In this document: piece after piece, positions 27,869-36,263 of the stretch
Numbering within the stretch: the stretch's first letter is position 1
Layout: every line of letters starts with the position of its first letter
NCBI RefSeq assembly: GCF_000015865.1
Contig: NC_009012.1
Location: 2,287,081-2,351,080 of the forward strand
Reading direction: 5' to 3'
Source of the DNA: Acetivibrio thermocellus ATCC 27405
GTDB lineage: Bacteria; Bacillota; Clostridia; Acetivibrionales; Acetivibrionaceae
Length of the DNA stretch: 64,000 bases
Translations under genes and position numbers: made by a program
The notes under the pieces: generated by a model
Databases searched by the model: none
What the model saw: the letters and a program-made list of their open reading frames with translations, nothing else
What the model was told of the DNA's origin: nothing

Positions 27869-29203
27869 TTATATGTCCAACAACCACGTTGCTATGGTAA
27901 AATATATGGTAAGAGTTACCGCATCAACCACGGTTGTTATCAGCGGACCTGCCATAATCGCAGGGTCAAGTTTAAGTTTCTTTGCCATGATGGGAAGCAG
28001 CCCTCCGATGACTTTCGCCAACATAATCGTAAAAAACAAGGTTAGACATACGGTTGCGGACACTAGAAAACCTGCTTTTTCAAAATAATATATTCTTACA
28101 AAATTCACAGCAGCTAAAACTACTCCTACAATGCAGCTTACCTGAATTTCTTTCCATAAAACCTTTAAAAAATCCCTCGCTCTTATTTCTCCCAAGGACA
28201 GGCCCCTGATTATAAGTGCCGATGACTGGGAACCGGCATTTCCACCGGTATTCATGAGCATCGGGATGAAAGAAGCCAGTATAACAATTGATTGCAATAC
28301 TTCATCAAATTTTTTTATAATATTGCCCGTAAAAGTTGCAGAAAGCATCAATACCAAAAGCCATGTGATTCTGTGCTTGGCCAATACCAACGCGTTTGTC
28401 TTCAAATACTCTTTTTCGGAAGGCTGAATGGCCGCCATTTTCTGGAAATCTTCAGTATTTTCCTGCTCAATAACATCCACAATATCATCTATTGTCACTA
28501 TACCGACCAGTCTTCGTTCATTATCAACCACAGGCATGGAAAGAAAATCATATTTTTTAAACAATGCTGCAATTTCTTCCTGCTTGTCATGTGTGTTTAC
28601 ATATATTACATCTGCATCCATGATGTCTTTAATTACCACGGACTCGTCACTTAATATCAGCTTTCTGATTGATATTACACCTTCAAGTTTTCTGGAGTCA
28701 TCCAAAATATAGCAAGTATCAATCGTCTCTTTGTCTATCCCTGTCTCCTTGATATGCTGCAAAGCCTGTTTTACCGTCATTTCCTTTTTCAAGTCGACAT
28801 ACTCTATGGTCATTATGCTCCCGGCCGAGTTTTCAGGATAGTTCAAAAACTGGTTTATAAGCTTTCTCGTTGTTTCATCCGCGTTCTTAAGAACCCTTTT
28901 TACAATGTTTGAAGGCATTTCCTCCAAAAAGTCAATTGTATCGTCCAGGAACAATTCATCCAAAATGTTCTTTATTTCGCTGTCGGTAATGGATTCAACA
29001 ATATATCTCTGTAATTCATATGATATATACGAAAAGACCCCGGCAGCAACATCCTTTGGCAATATCCTGAATATCACCAGCAGCTTATGCTTGTCCGTCT
29101 CTTCCAAAAGTTGGGCAATGTCAACTTCATTCATTTCAGTAATTTTGTTTCTCACTTCGGCATATTTGCCTTGTTCAATGAGCTCCAGAATCATTTCTTT
29201 CAT
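27869..29203 (-). CDS. mgtE: Magnesium transporter MgtE
   Basis: A 444-residue Mg2+ channel. The N-terminal cytosolic domain (ILPKDVAAGVFSYI, FLEEMPSNIVKRVL) is followed by two CBS domains (about residues 135-255, with DIMDADVIYVNTHD and VDNERRLVGIVTIDDIVDV) and five membrane helices. The GGNAGSQSSALIIRGL segment and the LPIMAKKLKLDPAIMAGPLITTV region are typical of the pore. The start at 29203 follows GGAGGG; this site lies inside a small upstream ORF that overlaps mgtE by 29 bases. The family is gated by intracellular Mg2+ through the cytosolic domains. Confidence 0.93.
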   Translation of the reverse strand: MKEMILELIEQGKYAEVRNKITEMNEVDIAQLLEETDKHKLLVIFRILPKDVAAGVFSYISYELQRYIVESITDSEIKNILDELFLDDTIDFLEEMPSNIVKRVLKNADETTRKLINQFLNYPENSAGSIMTIEYVDLKKEMTVKQALQHIKETGIDKETIDTCYILDDSRKLEGVISIRKLILSDESVVIKDIMDADVIYVNTHDKQEEIAALFKKYDFLSMPVVDNERRLVGIVTIDDIVDVIEQENTEDFQKMAAIQPSEKEYLKTNALVLAKHRITWLLVLMLSATFTGNIIKKFDEVLQSIVILASFIPMLMNTGGNAGSQSSALIIRGLSLGEIRARDFLKVLWKEIQVSCIVGVVLAAVNFVRIYYFEKAGFLVSATVCLTLFFTIMLAKVIGGLLPIMAKKLKLDPAIMAGPLITTVVDAVTLTIYFTIATWLLDI

Positions 29204-29312
29204 TGTGCAGCCCTCCCTTGACAGAGCCACACACCACCCCAACGGTAGCTATGGCTCCAAACATATTGTGATATTTTTTGTTACCACAACAAGGTAAAGG
29301 TCCAGAATCCAT
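29175..29312 (-). CDS. 45-residue small ORF overlapping the mgtE start
   Basis: It starts at an ATG (29310-29312) with a full GGAGGTGG site six bases upstream and ends 29 bases inside mgtE. The peptide opens MDSGPLPCCGNKKYHN, then has a glycine/valine-rich hydrophobic stretch (MFGAIATVGVVCGSV) and a basic and polar tail. The mgtE ribosome-binding site lies within it, so translation of the two is probably coupled. It could be a leader peptide or a small membrane protein. No family is recognised. Confidence 0.55.
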   Translation of the reverse strand: MDSGPLPCCGNKKYHNMFGAIATVGVVCGSVKGGLHNERNDSGAH

Positions 29313-29355
29313 AACTACCACCTCCAGTTATCCGTTTAAACTACTACCTCACAAT

Positions 29356-29401
29356 ATTATAGTGTATATAATCTCTTAATTATAGTGTATATAATCTCTT
29401 A
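29356..29401. repeat. Exact 23-base tandem duplication over the RDD gene stop codon
   Basis: The 23 bases at 29356-29378 repeat exactly at 29379-29401. The copy boundary falls on the stop codon of the RDD gene, so the duplicate extends the untranslated tail. Confidence 0.9.
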
Positions 29402-30116
29402 TAAATGCATCTGTATATATTTCTCTGTATATTGAAAGATATCTTGAGAAAAACACACCAAACAAAACCAATCCAACAATAAGCAACACCAAACTTATCC
29501 ATCCATAGGAAGCTGACGTCCTGGCCTTCTTTCTGTTTTTGCCATACAGTTCTTCAGCCAACGCCAATTGCTCACTGTAAGTTCTAAGTCCCCTTCTTTT
29601 CATTTCCTCAAACAGCTCTTTGGGATCTATTTTTTTTGAATAATTATTCTCAACCTTTTTGTAAACCACGTACGTTCTTGCAGCTTTGTCATGCAATGAC
29701 TGTTTTTTTCCACTGACTAATACTATAATAAAATTAACAAGGGAAAAAGGAAACATTTCACCTATAAACTTAACCAGTGCCCTTATAATAACCTTGTCAA
29801 TGCTGCTTTTCCTGTCGCTTACAATTTCAATGCCAAGGATTATTTTCCCCGGAGTGGCGGATAAACTGGAAGCCACAAAAACGATTTCGTATATAAAAAA
29901 CAATACCGCGTATATGGCCCAAACTTCCAATTGAAAACTGTTAATTACCTCAAGTGACTGTTCAGTTTTTCTGATCATTGCCTGAACCAATTCATTAAGA
30001 GGCACTCCCACACCCAAAGCTTCCAAAAACATTGTCAGTCCGAAAGTTAATCCGGCAAGTATAATACTATCAATAAGCCAGGCAAAATATCTTCTTAACA
30101 CCCCACTAACAGTCAT
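29376..30116 (-). CDS. RDD family membrane protein
   Basis: A 246-residue membrane protein of the RDD family. The defining Arg-Asp-Asp pattern is present in outline (RRYFAWLIDSIIL at the N-terminus; ATPGKIILGIEIVSD in the middle). About four helices are seen (17-36, 66-86, 118-135, 205-228), with a charged cytosolic stretch in between. Some RDD proteins act as sodium or compatible-solute transporters, but the role here is unknown. It is divergent from the fmdB-like gene. Its 3' end carries a tandem duplication. Confidence 0.8.
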   Translation of the reverse strand: MTVSGVLRRYFAWLIDSIILAGLTFGLTMFLEALGVGVPLNELVQAMIRKTEQSLEVINSFQLEVWAIYAVLFFIYEIVFVASSLSATPGKIILGIEIVSDRKSSIDKVIIRALVKFIGEMFPFSLVNFIIVLVSGKKQSLHDKAARTYVVYKKVENNYSKKIDPKELFEEMKRRGLRTYSEQLALAEELYGKNRKKARTSASYGWISLVLLIVGLVLFGVFFSRYLSIYREIYTDAFIRDYIHYN

Positions 30117-30297
30117 CTTTTATTCCCCCTGAAAAAAATAAAATAAACTGGTGAAAATCCTTTAAAATAAAGCATTACCTTTTATTTTTTCGACTTCATT
30201 ATTATAACAAAAGGCCAATAGAAATGCTATACTTTGTTATTTGAATTTTATAGTATAATATTATTTGTCAACAAAACAACAAACGGAGGAGATTATA

Positions 30298-30513
30298 ATG
30301 CCTTTTTATGATTTGAAATGTTCAAAGTGCGGGCATGAGTTTAATGTAATGGCAAAAATGAGCGAACGGACCGAAAAACTGATCAAATGTCCCGAATGCG
30401 GCAGCAACGAACTTGATGCTGTATTTAAAAGCGTGAATATTATACAATCCAGAAAATCCGAAGGCGGGGAATGCCCCAATATTCATAAATGCGGAGGATG
30501 CTGCAGTCATTAA
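30298..30513 (+). CDS. FmdB family zinc-ribbon protein
   Basis: A 71-residue zinc-ribbon protein starting at the ATG after CGGAGGAG. Two CxxC pairs (Cys8/11 and Cys31/34, KCSKCGHEF and KCPECGSNEL) form the ribbon of the FmdB/CxxC_CXXC_SSSS family. A second cysteine cluster sits at the C-terminus (CPNIHKCGGCCSH), possibly another metal site. A TATAAT lies about 40 bases upstream (30254-30259). Members are thought to be regulatory; the target is unknown. Confidence 0.85.
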   Translation: MPFYDLKCSKCGHEFNVMAKMSERTEKLIKCPECGSNELDAVFKSVNIIQSRKSEGGECPNIHKCGGCCSH

Positions 30514-30551
30514 TGCAGCACCCTTTCACATCGGCATTATATAAATTTTGA

Positions 30552-31451
30552 TTATTCAAGGTATTCTATGTATGTTTCTTCAAATTCATCACTAAATGTC
30601 TGCCGGGCCTCTTCATCGGAAGCCTCGTCGTAAGTTTCCTGCCACTTTTCATCGTCGTTGGTTTCCTGGTAAGTTTCCTGTGCTTCGCCGTCTAAGGAAT
30701 CATCAACAAAAACTTCTTCATCATCCGATGTTTGGGCTCCCGTTTCGACACTCTCGTTTTCCGTCTCATTGCTGACATCAGCGGTATCTTTGTCTCCGGA
30801 AGCCGAATCATCTTTTTTGTCCGCCGCATCCTTGCTGTTCACAGTCCCCACCGGTTCCGCCTTATTGCTTATCAGCTGGGTACTTCTTGGAAATTCGGTA
30901 TTAAATCTGAAATTTCCCTTGAAGTCAGGAGACGACTTTCCTTCTATCAAAAATTTCACCTTGTTTATCTCCTTCAGCTCCGTCAACGAGTTTACAACCG
31001 AGTAAATTGTCATTCTTTCTTCCGCTTTTCCTCCCGGATGATTATCCCTGAACTCCTTCGTAAAATCGACAATGGCAACGTCTCCCTCAATCTTTATCGC
31101 TGAGCGTAGTTTGGTACCTTCCGGTATTGTAGGCTTTAATCCTGCAACTTTGGGACCTTTGATCAATTCGTTGACAATTATTTCGGCAAGGTGGTTTACA
31201 CTTTTGGTGGTTTCACTAACCGGTATATATCTTATCTCCAGCTTTAGTTTGGAATTATCCTCATTTGCAAAATAAAGACGTATCGGCGATTTGTCGGCAA
31301 TCTGCCGGGCATCAGCCTCACTTAGCACAATGCTGCTTGCAACACTTGCTTCTTCGTTGTCTCCCAATCCAAACCTGTCGTTATCTGAACAACCTGCACA
31401 AAAGGATAATATCATGATGCATACAGTAATAACACACAAAAGTCTTCGCAT
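30552..31451 (-). CDS. GerMN domain lipoprotein
   Basis: A 299-residue exported lipoprotein. The signal peptide ends in a lipobox-like FCAGC (Cys21). Residues 55-190 form a GerMN domain (IRLYFANEDNSKLKLEIRYI, EIIVNELIKGP, LRSAIKIEGDVAIVDFTKEF, TIYSVVNSLTEL), found in germination and sporulation proteins such as GerM. The last 100 residues are a highly acidic, low-complexity tail with repeated QETYxE/D units. It probably sits on the outer face of the membrane in spore or vegetative cells. Confidence 0.88.
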   Translation of the reverse strand: MRRLLCVITVCIMILSFCAGCSDNDRFGLGDNEEASVASSIVLSEADARQIADKSPIRLYFANEDNSKLKLEIRYIPVSETTKSVNHLAEIIVNELIKGPKVAGLKPTIPEGTKLRSAIKIEGDVAIVDFTKEFRDNHPGGKAEERMTIYSVVNSLTELKEINKVKFLIEGKSSPDFKGNFRFNTEFPRSTQLISNKAEPVGTVNSKDAADKKDDSASGDKDTADVSNETENESVETGAQTSDDEEVFVDDSLDGEAQETYQETNDDEKWQETYDEASDEEARQTFSDEFEETYIEYLE

Positions 31452-31541
31452 TTAACCGGACACCTCACTATAAATTCTTTATATCTTTATAGGATATTTT
31501 TATGCCGGTGAGGCATCCAGTATTCTTATCCCAAAAAAATC

Positions 31542-32225
31542 TTACCCAATTTCTTCTGCAATAGCGGCAGTAGAGCTGGTCCCAAGTCTTTCACATCCCG
31601 CATTTACAAACTCCGCCGCCTGTTCAAAAGTTTTTATTCCACCCGATGCCTTAAGCTTCATGTTCGGTCCCACAGCGCCTCTCATAATACATATGTCTTC
31701 AAGGGTTGCCCCTTTGCCGGCAAATCCGGTGGAAGTCTTCACAAAATCAGCACCGGCCTCCTCGGCAAGTTTGCATGCCTGCACCTTGTGGTTAAGGTCA
31801 AGAAGAGCCGTCTCAATAATAACCTTTACAATAACACCTCTCTCATGGGCAACAGACACAACCCTTTTTATATCCTCTCTTACATAGTCATAATCCCCTG
31901 TCAGAAGTTTTCCGATATTTATCACCATATCCAGTTCTTCCGCTCCGTTTTCCATGGCTTCCACCGCCTCAAACACTTTGCAGGCAGTTGTAGTTGAACC
32001 GTGGGGAAAACCTATGACGGTACTTACTTTTACCTTTGAGTCTTTTAATGCCTCCCGGGCCAACGCCACATGGCATGGTTTTACACAGACTGAAGCAACA
32101 CCGTATCTTGCCGCAATTTCACATTCTCTTAAAACATCGTTGTCCGTGGCTTCCGGCTTTAAAACAGCATGATCAATCATCGAAATTACTGTATTTTTAT
32201 CCAAAATACTTTCATCCTTTCTCAT
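31542..32225 (-). CDS. deoC: Deoxyribose-phosphate aldolase
   Basis: A 227-residue class I aldolase that splits 2-deoxyribose 5-phosphate into glyceraldehyde 3-phosphate and acetaldehyde. The Schiff-base lysine is Lys163 in FVKTSTGFAG. ELDMVINIGKL and LKASGGIKTFEQA give the other active-site residues. The ATG at 32225 has a weak site; an alternative TTG seven codons in (after GAAAGGATG) would fit better but would trim the N-terminus slightly. It stands alone. Confidence 0.94.
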   Translation of the reverse strand: MRKDESILDKNTVISMIDHAVLKPEATDNDVLRECEIAARYGVASVCVKPCHVALAREALKDSKVKVSTVIGFPHGSTTTACKVFEAVEAMENGAEELDMVINIGKLLTGDYDYVREDIKRVVSVAHERGVIVKVIIETALLDLNHKVQACKLAEEAGADFVKTSTGFAGKGATLEDICIMRGAVGPNMKLKASGGIKTFEQAAEFVNAGCERLGTSSTAAIAEEIG

Positions 32226-32519
32226 TTAGATTAATTATAAACGTAATACGTTTTTTTGTCCCGTTAATAATATTTTCCCAAATATTTTGAAAATAAAATT
32301 TTTTTATATCCACTCTATCATCTTCTCAAAAAGCTTTCAATCTTGAGAATACAAAAAAATTGACATTATATAAAGCTACAATGCCAATATTTTACCAACA
32401 TATGCTTATCTTCCCATGCTCTTTGTTTTTATTTTATTAACATAATATTTAAAATCAAGATAATATTTGAAATTCGCTTTTCATCAAAAAATAACATTCG
32501 CTCTGGCTTTTTGCGGCAA

Positions 32520-33068
32520 TTATATGGCTTTGGTGTACCTGTCCGCAAAGCAACTGGCACAATAGCTGTCCGGCTTTATTTTAGGGATGAAGTTAAGTCC
32601 GCTTACCATGCCCACCATTTCGTTTATAAGTGCTTTTGTCTCTCCTCTTTTTCCTATGTCAATATGAAATTCAAAAGTCACACCTTTGGTGGGAGATTTC
32701 CCGTTTTTCCCCAAAGCTTTGTATATACGGTCAATCTTTTCCTCGTCAAACAAATATGCCAGCTGGAGGCTCATACATGTTTCCATGTAAATTTTCTCCC
32801 GTAAATTCCTTATAGGCCTTGACATCAGACTTTTGTGAAGAAATCCGATAGCCCCTTTTCCAATCCTGTGAACATGAATGCATGTGACAAAAAGAGTACC
32901 GTTGCCCACATGGGAATCAGTTCCTATGGAAATTCTATAAGAACTGTTGGTGTCTGCCTCGATAAACTTTATAATTTCTTCAAAAGCCTCCCTGAAAGTA
33001 AGGTTGCCCTTGCCCAAACTTCGGAAAATACTGTTTTCATCGAATTCTACGGCAACGTTCGGCAGCAT
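32520..33068 (-). CDS. YkuK family RNase H-like protein
   Basis: A 182-residue protein of the YkuK/DUF458 group, which has an RNase H-like fold (ISIGTDSHVGNGTLFVTCIHVH, ETCMSLQLAYLFDE, FEFHIDIGKRGETKALINEMVG). The catalytic acidic positions appear to be kept (Asp in GTDSH, Asp in HIDIG). The start at 33068 has GGATGGAGG upstream; the longer frame lacks a site. The function is unknown. About 290 bases downstream, to deoC, hold nothing I could identify. Confidence 0.8.
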   Translation of the reverse strand: MLPNVAVEFDENSIFRSLGKGNLTFREAFEEIIKFIEADTNSSYRISIGTDSHVGNGTLFVTCIHVHRIGKGAIGFLHKSLMSRPIRNLREKIYMETCMSLQLAYLFDEEKIDRIYKALGKNGKSPTKGVTFEFHIDIGKRGETKALINEMVGMVSGLNFIPKIKPDSYCASCFADRYTKAI

Positions 33069-33118
33069 TTTTTCTCCTCCATCCCTGCAAAGCTTAAACA
33101 GCAAGCTTTTTGATAAAA

Positions 33119-33146
33119 TAAAAAACCCGGTGACAAAGTCACAGGG
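33119..33146 (-). terminator. Terminator of the thiol-redox operon
   Basis: On the minus strand GTGAC-TTT-GTCAC is followed by CGGG and a T run. It lies downstream of the second reductase-like gene. Confidence 0.65.
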
Positions 33147-33164
33147 TCACAGACATAGTATTAC

Positions 33165-33248
33165 TTACGGTACTATGCTCAAGGAAATCGGCATACAGGT
33201 GCCGTCTGAAAATATGCTTTTGTATCCTTCGAACACCCATAGCTTCAT
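33165..33248 (-). CDS. Candidate 27-residue peptide ORF
   Basis: ATG (33246-33248, or the adjacent ATG at 33251) follows GAAAGGATG at short spacing. The peptide opens MKLWVFEGYKSIFSDG and ends TCMPISLSIVP. It lies between the redox operon and its terminator. One cysteine and a hydrophobic tail are present. It could equally be chance; support is weak. Confidence 0.25.
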   Translation of the reverse strand: MKLWVFEGYKSIFSDGTCMPISLSIVP

Positions 33249-33338
33249 CATCCTTTCACATAAAATACCTTAACTATTATATTAACATATGTAAAATTCA
33301 AAATCAACCGCCCATATTATTCCACTTTGGTTTCAGAC

Positions 33339-34232
33339 TCAAACGGGACTGTTTGCCGTCTCCAGGCTTCTCACATATTCAATCATTTTCCTGCCGGCCA
33401 AAGCTCCCTGCCCCACGGCTGTTGCTATCTGCTTGAAACCGCCGGTGCAGTCACCGGCCGCAAACAGCCCTTCAAGATTTGTCTGTTGATTTTTGTCAAC
33501 CACAATGGCATTTCCTTCAACAATTATGCCAAGCTTTCTGGCAAAATCAACACTGGAAGGACTCTCATACGCTATAAACAAACCGTCAATATCCTCGCTG
33601 GTACCGTCTTTGAAAAAGATTTTTTGGAGAAACTCGCTTCCGTCAATCTTGTATATGGGTTTTTTGCTGATTCTGAATCTTTTTGCCGCCTCAACAAATT
33701 TTTCGGATACTTGCAGTTCATTACCGTTGGTGTATATTGTTATATCTTTCGTAAAAGCGAGAAGTTCCATGGCCTCATGCACCACATAGTCTCCGGCGCC
33801 CACAACTCCCACCTTGAGGTTGTTGTAGAAAAAGCCGTCACAGGTAGTGCAATAGCTTACCCCTCTTCCCTCAAAAGCTTCAAGGTTTTCTATTCTCAGC
33901 TTTTTCTGAGGTTGTCCGGTGGCTATAAGCACAGCCTTTGCCATATAACGGTCGTCGGAGGTCAAAACTTCAAAAAATTCATTTTTTTCAATACTGATTA
34001 CTTCACTTTCAATTATCTCTACTCCCAGTCTTGCTGCCTGTTTCTCACCTTCTGCCAAAAGCCGCTCTCCGTTTATGGCCTCTGAAAAACCATAGTAATT
34101 CTCGATTCTCTCGGCTTTTTTAAGGGCACTGTCTCCCTTTCCTATGACCAATGTTTTAAGGTTAGCCCTCACTGTGTACAATGATGCGGAAATCCCTGCA
34201 GGTCCCTTTCCTATTATTATCACGTCATACAT
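33339..34232 (-). CDS. Thioredoxin reductase-like flavoprotein
   Basis: A 297-residue FAD-dependent disulfide reductase. The FAD site (VIIIGKGPAGISASLYTVRA) and the redox pair Cys-Thr-Thr-Cys (SYCTTCDGFF), plus AAGDCTGGFKQIATAVG, place it in the thioredoxin reductase group. The usual NADPH motifs are not recognisable: GAGDYVVHEA replaces GxGxxA, and no HRRxxxR is seen after IYTNG. It may take electrons from ferredoxin or another donor, like the clostridial flavin thioredoxin reductases. It is the last gene of a four-gene redox operon. Confidence 0.85.
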   Translation of the reverse strand: MYDVIIIGKGPAGISASLYTVRANLKTLVIGKGDSALKKAERIENYYGFSEAINGERLLAEGEKQAARLGVEIIESEVISIEKNEFFEVLTSDDRYMAKAVLIATGQPQKKLRIENLEAFEGRGVSYCTTCDGFFYNNLKVGVVGAGDYVVHEAMELLAFTKDITIYTNGNELQVSEKFVEAAKRFRISKKPIYKIDGSEFLQKIFFKDGTSEDIDGLFIAYESPSSVDFARKLGIIVEGNAIVVDKNQQTNLEGLFAAGDCTGGFKQIATAVGQGALAGRKMIEYVRSLETANSPV

Positions 34233-34285
34233 ACAAATTTTCCTCCAATTTCATATAACATTATCGTAATTTTCATTACGCAATT

Positions 34286-35569
34286 TTAATAGAATTTTCC
34301 GTTAATATATCTTTCTGCCATTATTCCTGCTACTGCGCCGTCTCCGACAGCAGTGGCAATCTGCCGGACTTTTTTGGCCCGGACGTCTCCGGCGGCAAAA
34401 ACTCCCGGAATGTTCGTCGCCATATCCTCGTTCGTCAGAATATATCCCTCTTCATTCATACCGACCTTGCCGGCAAAAAGCTCCGTTTTTGGCTGCGTGC
34501 CAATATAGACAAACAGCCCGTCAGTCTCTATTTCCTCAATTTTCCCTGTTTTAAGGTTTTCTATTGTAACACTTTTTACGAAACTGTCACCGTTAATCTT
34601 TCGTACTTCAGAATTCCATACAACACTGATGTTCGGGTTCCTGAACACCTCATCCTGGGCAGTTTTTGAAGCTTTCAAATAATCATGCCTGTTTATTATT
34701 GTAACATGCTTTGCATATCTAGTCAAAAAAACAGCTTCTTCCGCCGCGGACTCTCCTCCTCCCACCACAAGGATGTTGGCATCAAAGTACATGGCACCGT
34801 CGCATGTGGCACAATAATGCACACCTCTTCCTCTAAACTCTTTTTCACCTTCGGCCGGAAGCCTTCTTGGAGTTGCTCCGGTTGCTATCAGCACGGCTTT
34901 TGCATAATAGTCGGTATCCTTTGCGGTTACAAGTTTTTCCTTTCCCTCCAGATTTACATCGGAAATCTCTTTGAGGTCGTCAATATATGCACCGAAGTCC
35001 AGCGCCTGCTTTTTCATGTTTTCCATCAGGTCAATACCCCTTACAACACCATTTGTACCGGGGTAGTTTGCGACCTGGAAGGTTGTAGCCACCTGCCCTC
35101 CAATGAGTCCTTCATCCACAACCACTGTATGAAGCTTTGCCCTGGCCGCGTAAATCGCAGCAGTCAAGCCGGCCGGGCCACCGCCCAATATCAGAAAATC
35201 ACAATGTACCTTTTCCCTCTTCTCTCCTTTACAAACATCTCCAATAACCCTCTCTATGGCTTCCACAAACTCTGCGTTGCTTATGTAGCCGTTCAACCGG
35301 GTGCAAACCTCATTGCCTTCTTTATAAAAGAGTACCGTCGGACTGCTCTTTATCTTAAGGTCTTCCACCAGTTGACGGTTCTGCTGCCGGTAAATCTTAA
35401 CAAATTTCATGTATTTGCCGTATTTTTGAGCCGTCCTCTCAAATATGGGCATAAAAGCGTCACAAACAGGACAGCTTTCAGTATAAAACAAAACAGCCAC
35501 AGGAATGTCACTTTTTAACACATCTTTGTCAAAGTTCTCCATCGTTGATTTAACTATTGCGTCATTCAT
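34286..35569 (-). CDS. Thioredoxin-thioredoxin reductase fusion protein
   Basis: A 427-residue fusion. Residues 1-105 are a thioredoxin domain with an atypical active site CPVC (Cys33/Cys36). Residues 120-427 are a thioredoxin reductase with the FAD motif LGGGPAGLTAAIYAARA, the redox pair CATC in HYCATCDGAMY, and VVGGGESAAEEAVF for nucleotide binding. The HRRxxxR motif is altered (NRHDYLKASK), so NADPH preference is doubtful. The ATG follows GGAGG. Together with tlpA and ccdA it suggests transfer of electrons to exported thiol proteins. Confidence 0.92.
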   Translation of the reverse strand: MNDAIVKSTMENFDKDVLKSDIPVAVLFYTESCPVCDAFMPIFERTAQKYGKYMKFVKIYRQQNRQLVEDLKIKSSPTVLFYKEGNEVCTRLNGYISNAEFVEAIERVIGDVCKGEKREKVHCDFLILGGGPAGLTAAIYAARAKLHTVVVDEGLIGGQVATTFQVANYPGTNGVVRGIDLMENMKKQALDFGAYIDDLKEISDVNLEGKEKLVTAKDTDYYAKAVLIATGATPRRLPAEGEKEFRGRGVHYCATCDGAMYFDANILVVGGGESAAEEAVFLTRYAKHVTIINRHDYLKASKTAQDEVFRNPNISVVWNSEVRKINGDSFVKSVTIENLKTGKIEEIETDGLFVYIGTQPKTELFAGKVGMNEEGYILTNEDMATNIPGVFAAGDVRAKKVRQIATAVGDGAVAGIMAERYINGKFY

Positions 35570-35605
35570 GGCAAAGCCTCCTGTTCTTTATTTTTGCATT
35601 TAGCG

Positions 35606-36208
35606 CTATTTTAGCTTTTCATATATATCCAAAAGCACCTTTCCCGGTCTTGCTCCTTCCATATAGGTGACTATACTTCCATCCCTGTTTATGACATACG
35701 TCGTGGGAATGCTGTATATGCCATAGTCCTTCGCAGCACTTCCCGTCGTATCCAGGAGCACTTTCATGGTATATCCGTTATCGGCTATGAATTTTCTTGC
35801 CTTTTCCTCAGTTTCTCTGAAGCCGTCGGTAAGATTTACCGCCAAAATTACCGCATCATCTTCTTTTGAAAACTGCCTGTGGACTTTTTCAAACTCAGGC
35901 ATTTCCGATGTACACGGACCGCACCAGGATGCCCAGAAGTTCAAAAACACAATCTTTCCTCTGTAATCCGACAGCTTTACCGTGTTGCCGTCAAGGTCTT
36001 TCAGGGAGAAATCCGGTGCCATTATCTTGTTTTCCTCTTTGGTCCCGCCGTTATCACCTGCAGCTTTGTCATTATTTGTGTCTTCCGCAATTTTATCTTC
36101 TATATATTCTGCCGAATTGTTCCTGCTGTATACGAAATATGCCCCGATTATGAGGAATACCAGCACCGCCGTCCAGATTACGATATTTACAGTTTTCTTC
36201 ATATTCAT
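35606..36208 (-). CDS. TlpA/ResA-like thiol-disulfide oxidoreductase
   Basis: A 200-residue membrane-anchored thioredoxin-like protein. A single N-terminal helix (about residues 7-28) is followed by a charged spacer and a TlpA-type domain with WCGPC (Cys96/Cys99) and the cis-proline in SIPTTYVI. It would face the outside and reduce disulfides in exported or cytochrome-type proteins. It is located between ccdA and the thioredoxin-reductase fusion with short gaps, so the four genes form one pathway. Confidence 0.92.
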   Translation of the reverse strand: MNMKKTVNIVIWTAVLVFLIIGAYFVYSRNNSAEYIEDKIAEDTNNDKAAGDNGGTKEENKIMAPDFSLKDLDGNTVKLSDYRGKIVFLNFWASWCGPCTSEMPEFEKVHRQFSKEDDAVILAVNLTDGFRETEEKARKFIADNGYTMKVLLDTTGSAAKDYGIYSIPTTYVINRDGSIVTYMEGARPGKVLLDIYEKLK

Positions 36209-36263
36209 CTCCCTTTCAAATTTTTAAATAATTGCAAATTTCAAATAATATTTATGCTAAAAA

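Noticed and set aside
29204-29375. M-box type magnesium riboswitch before mgtE
   Set aside because: The leader does not show the conserved M-box core. The strong small ORF and its ribosome-binding site explain the region better.
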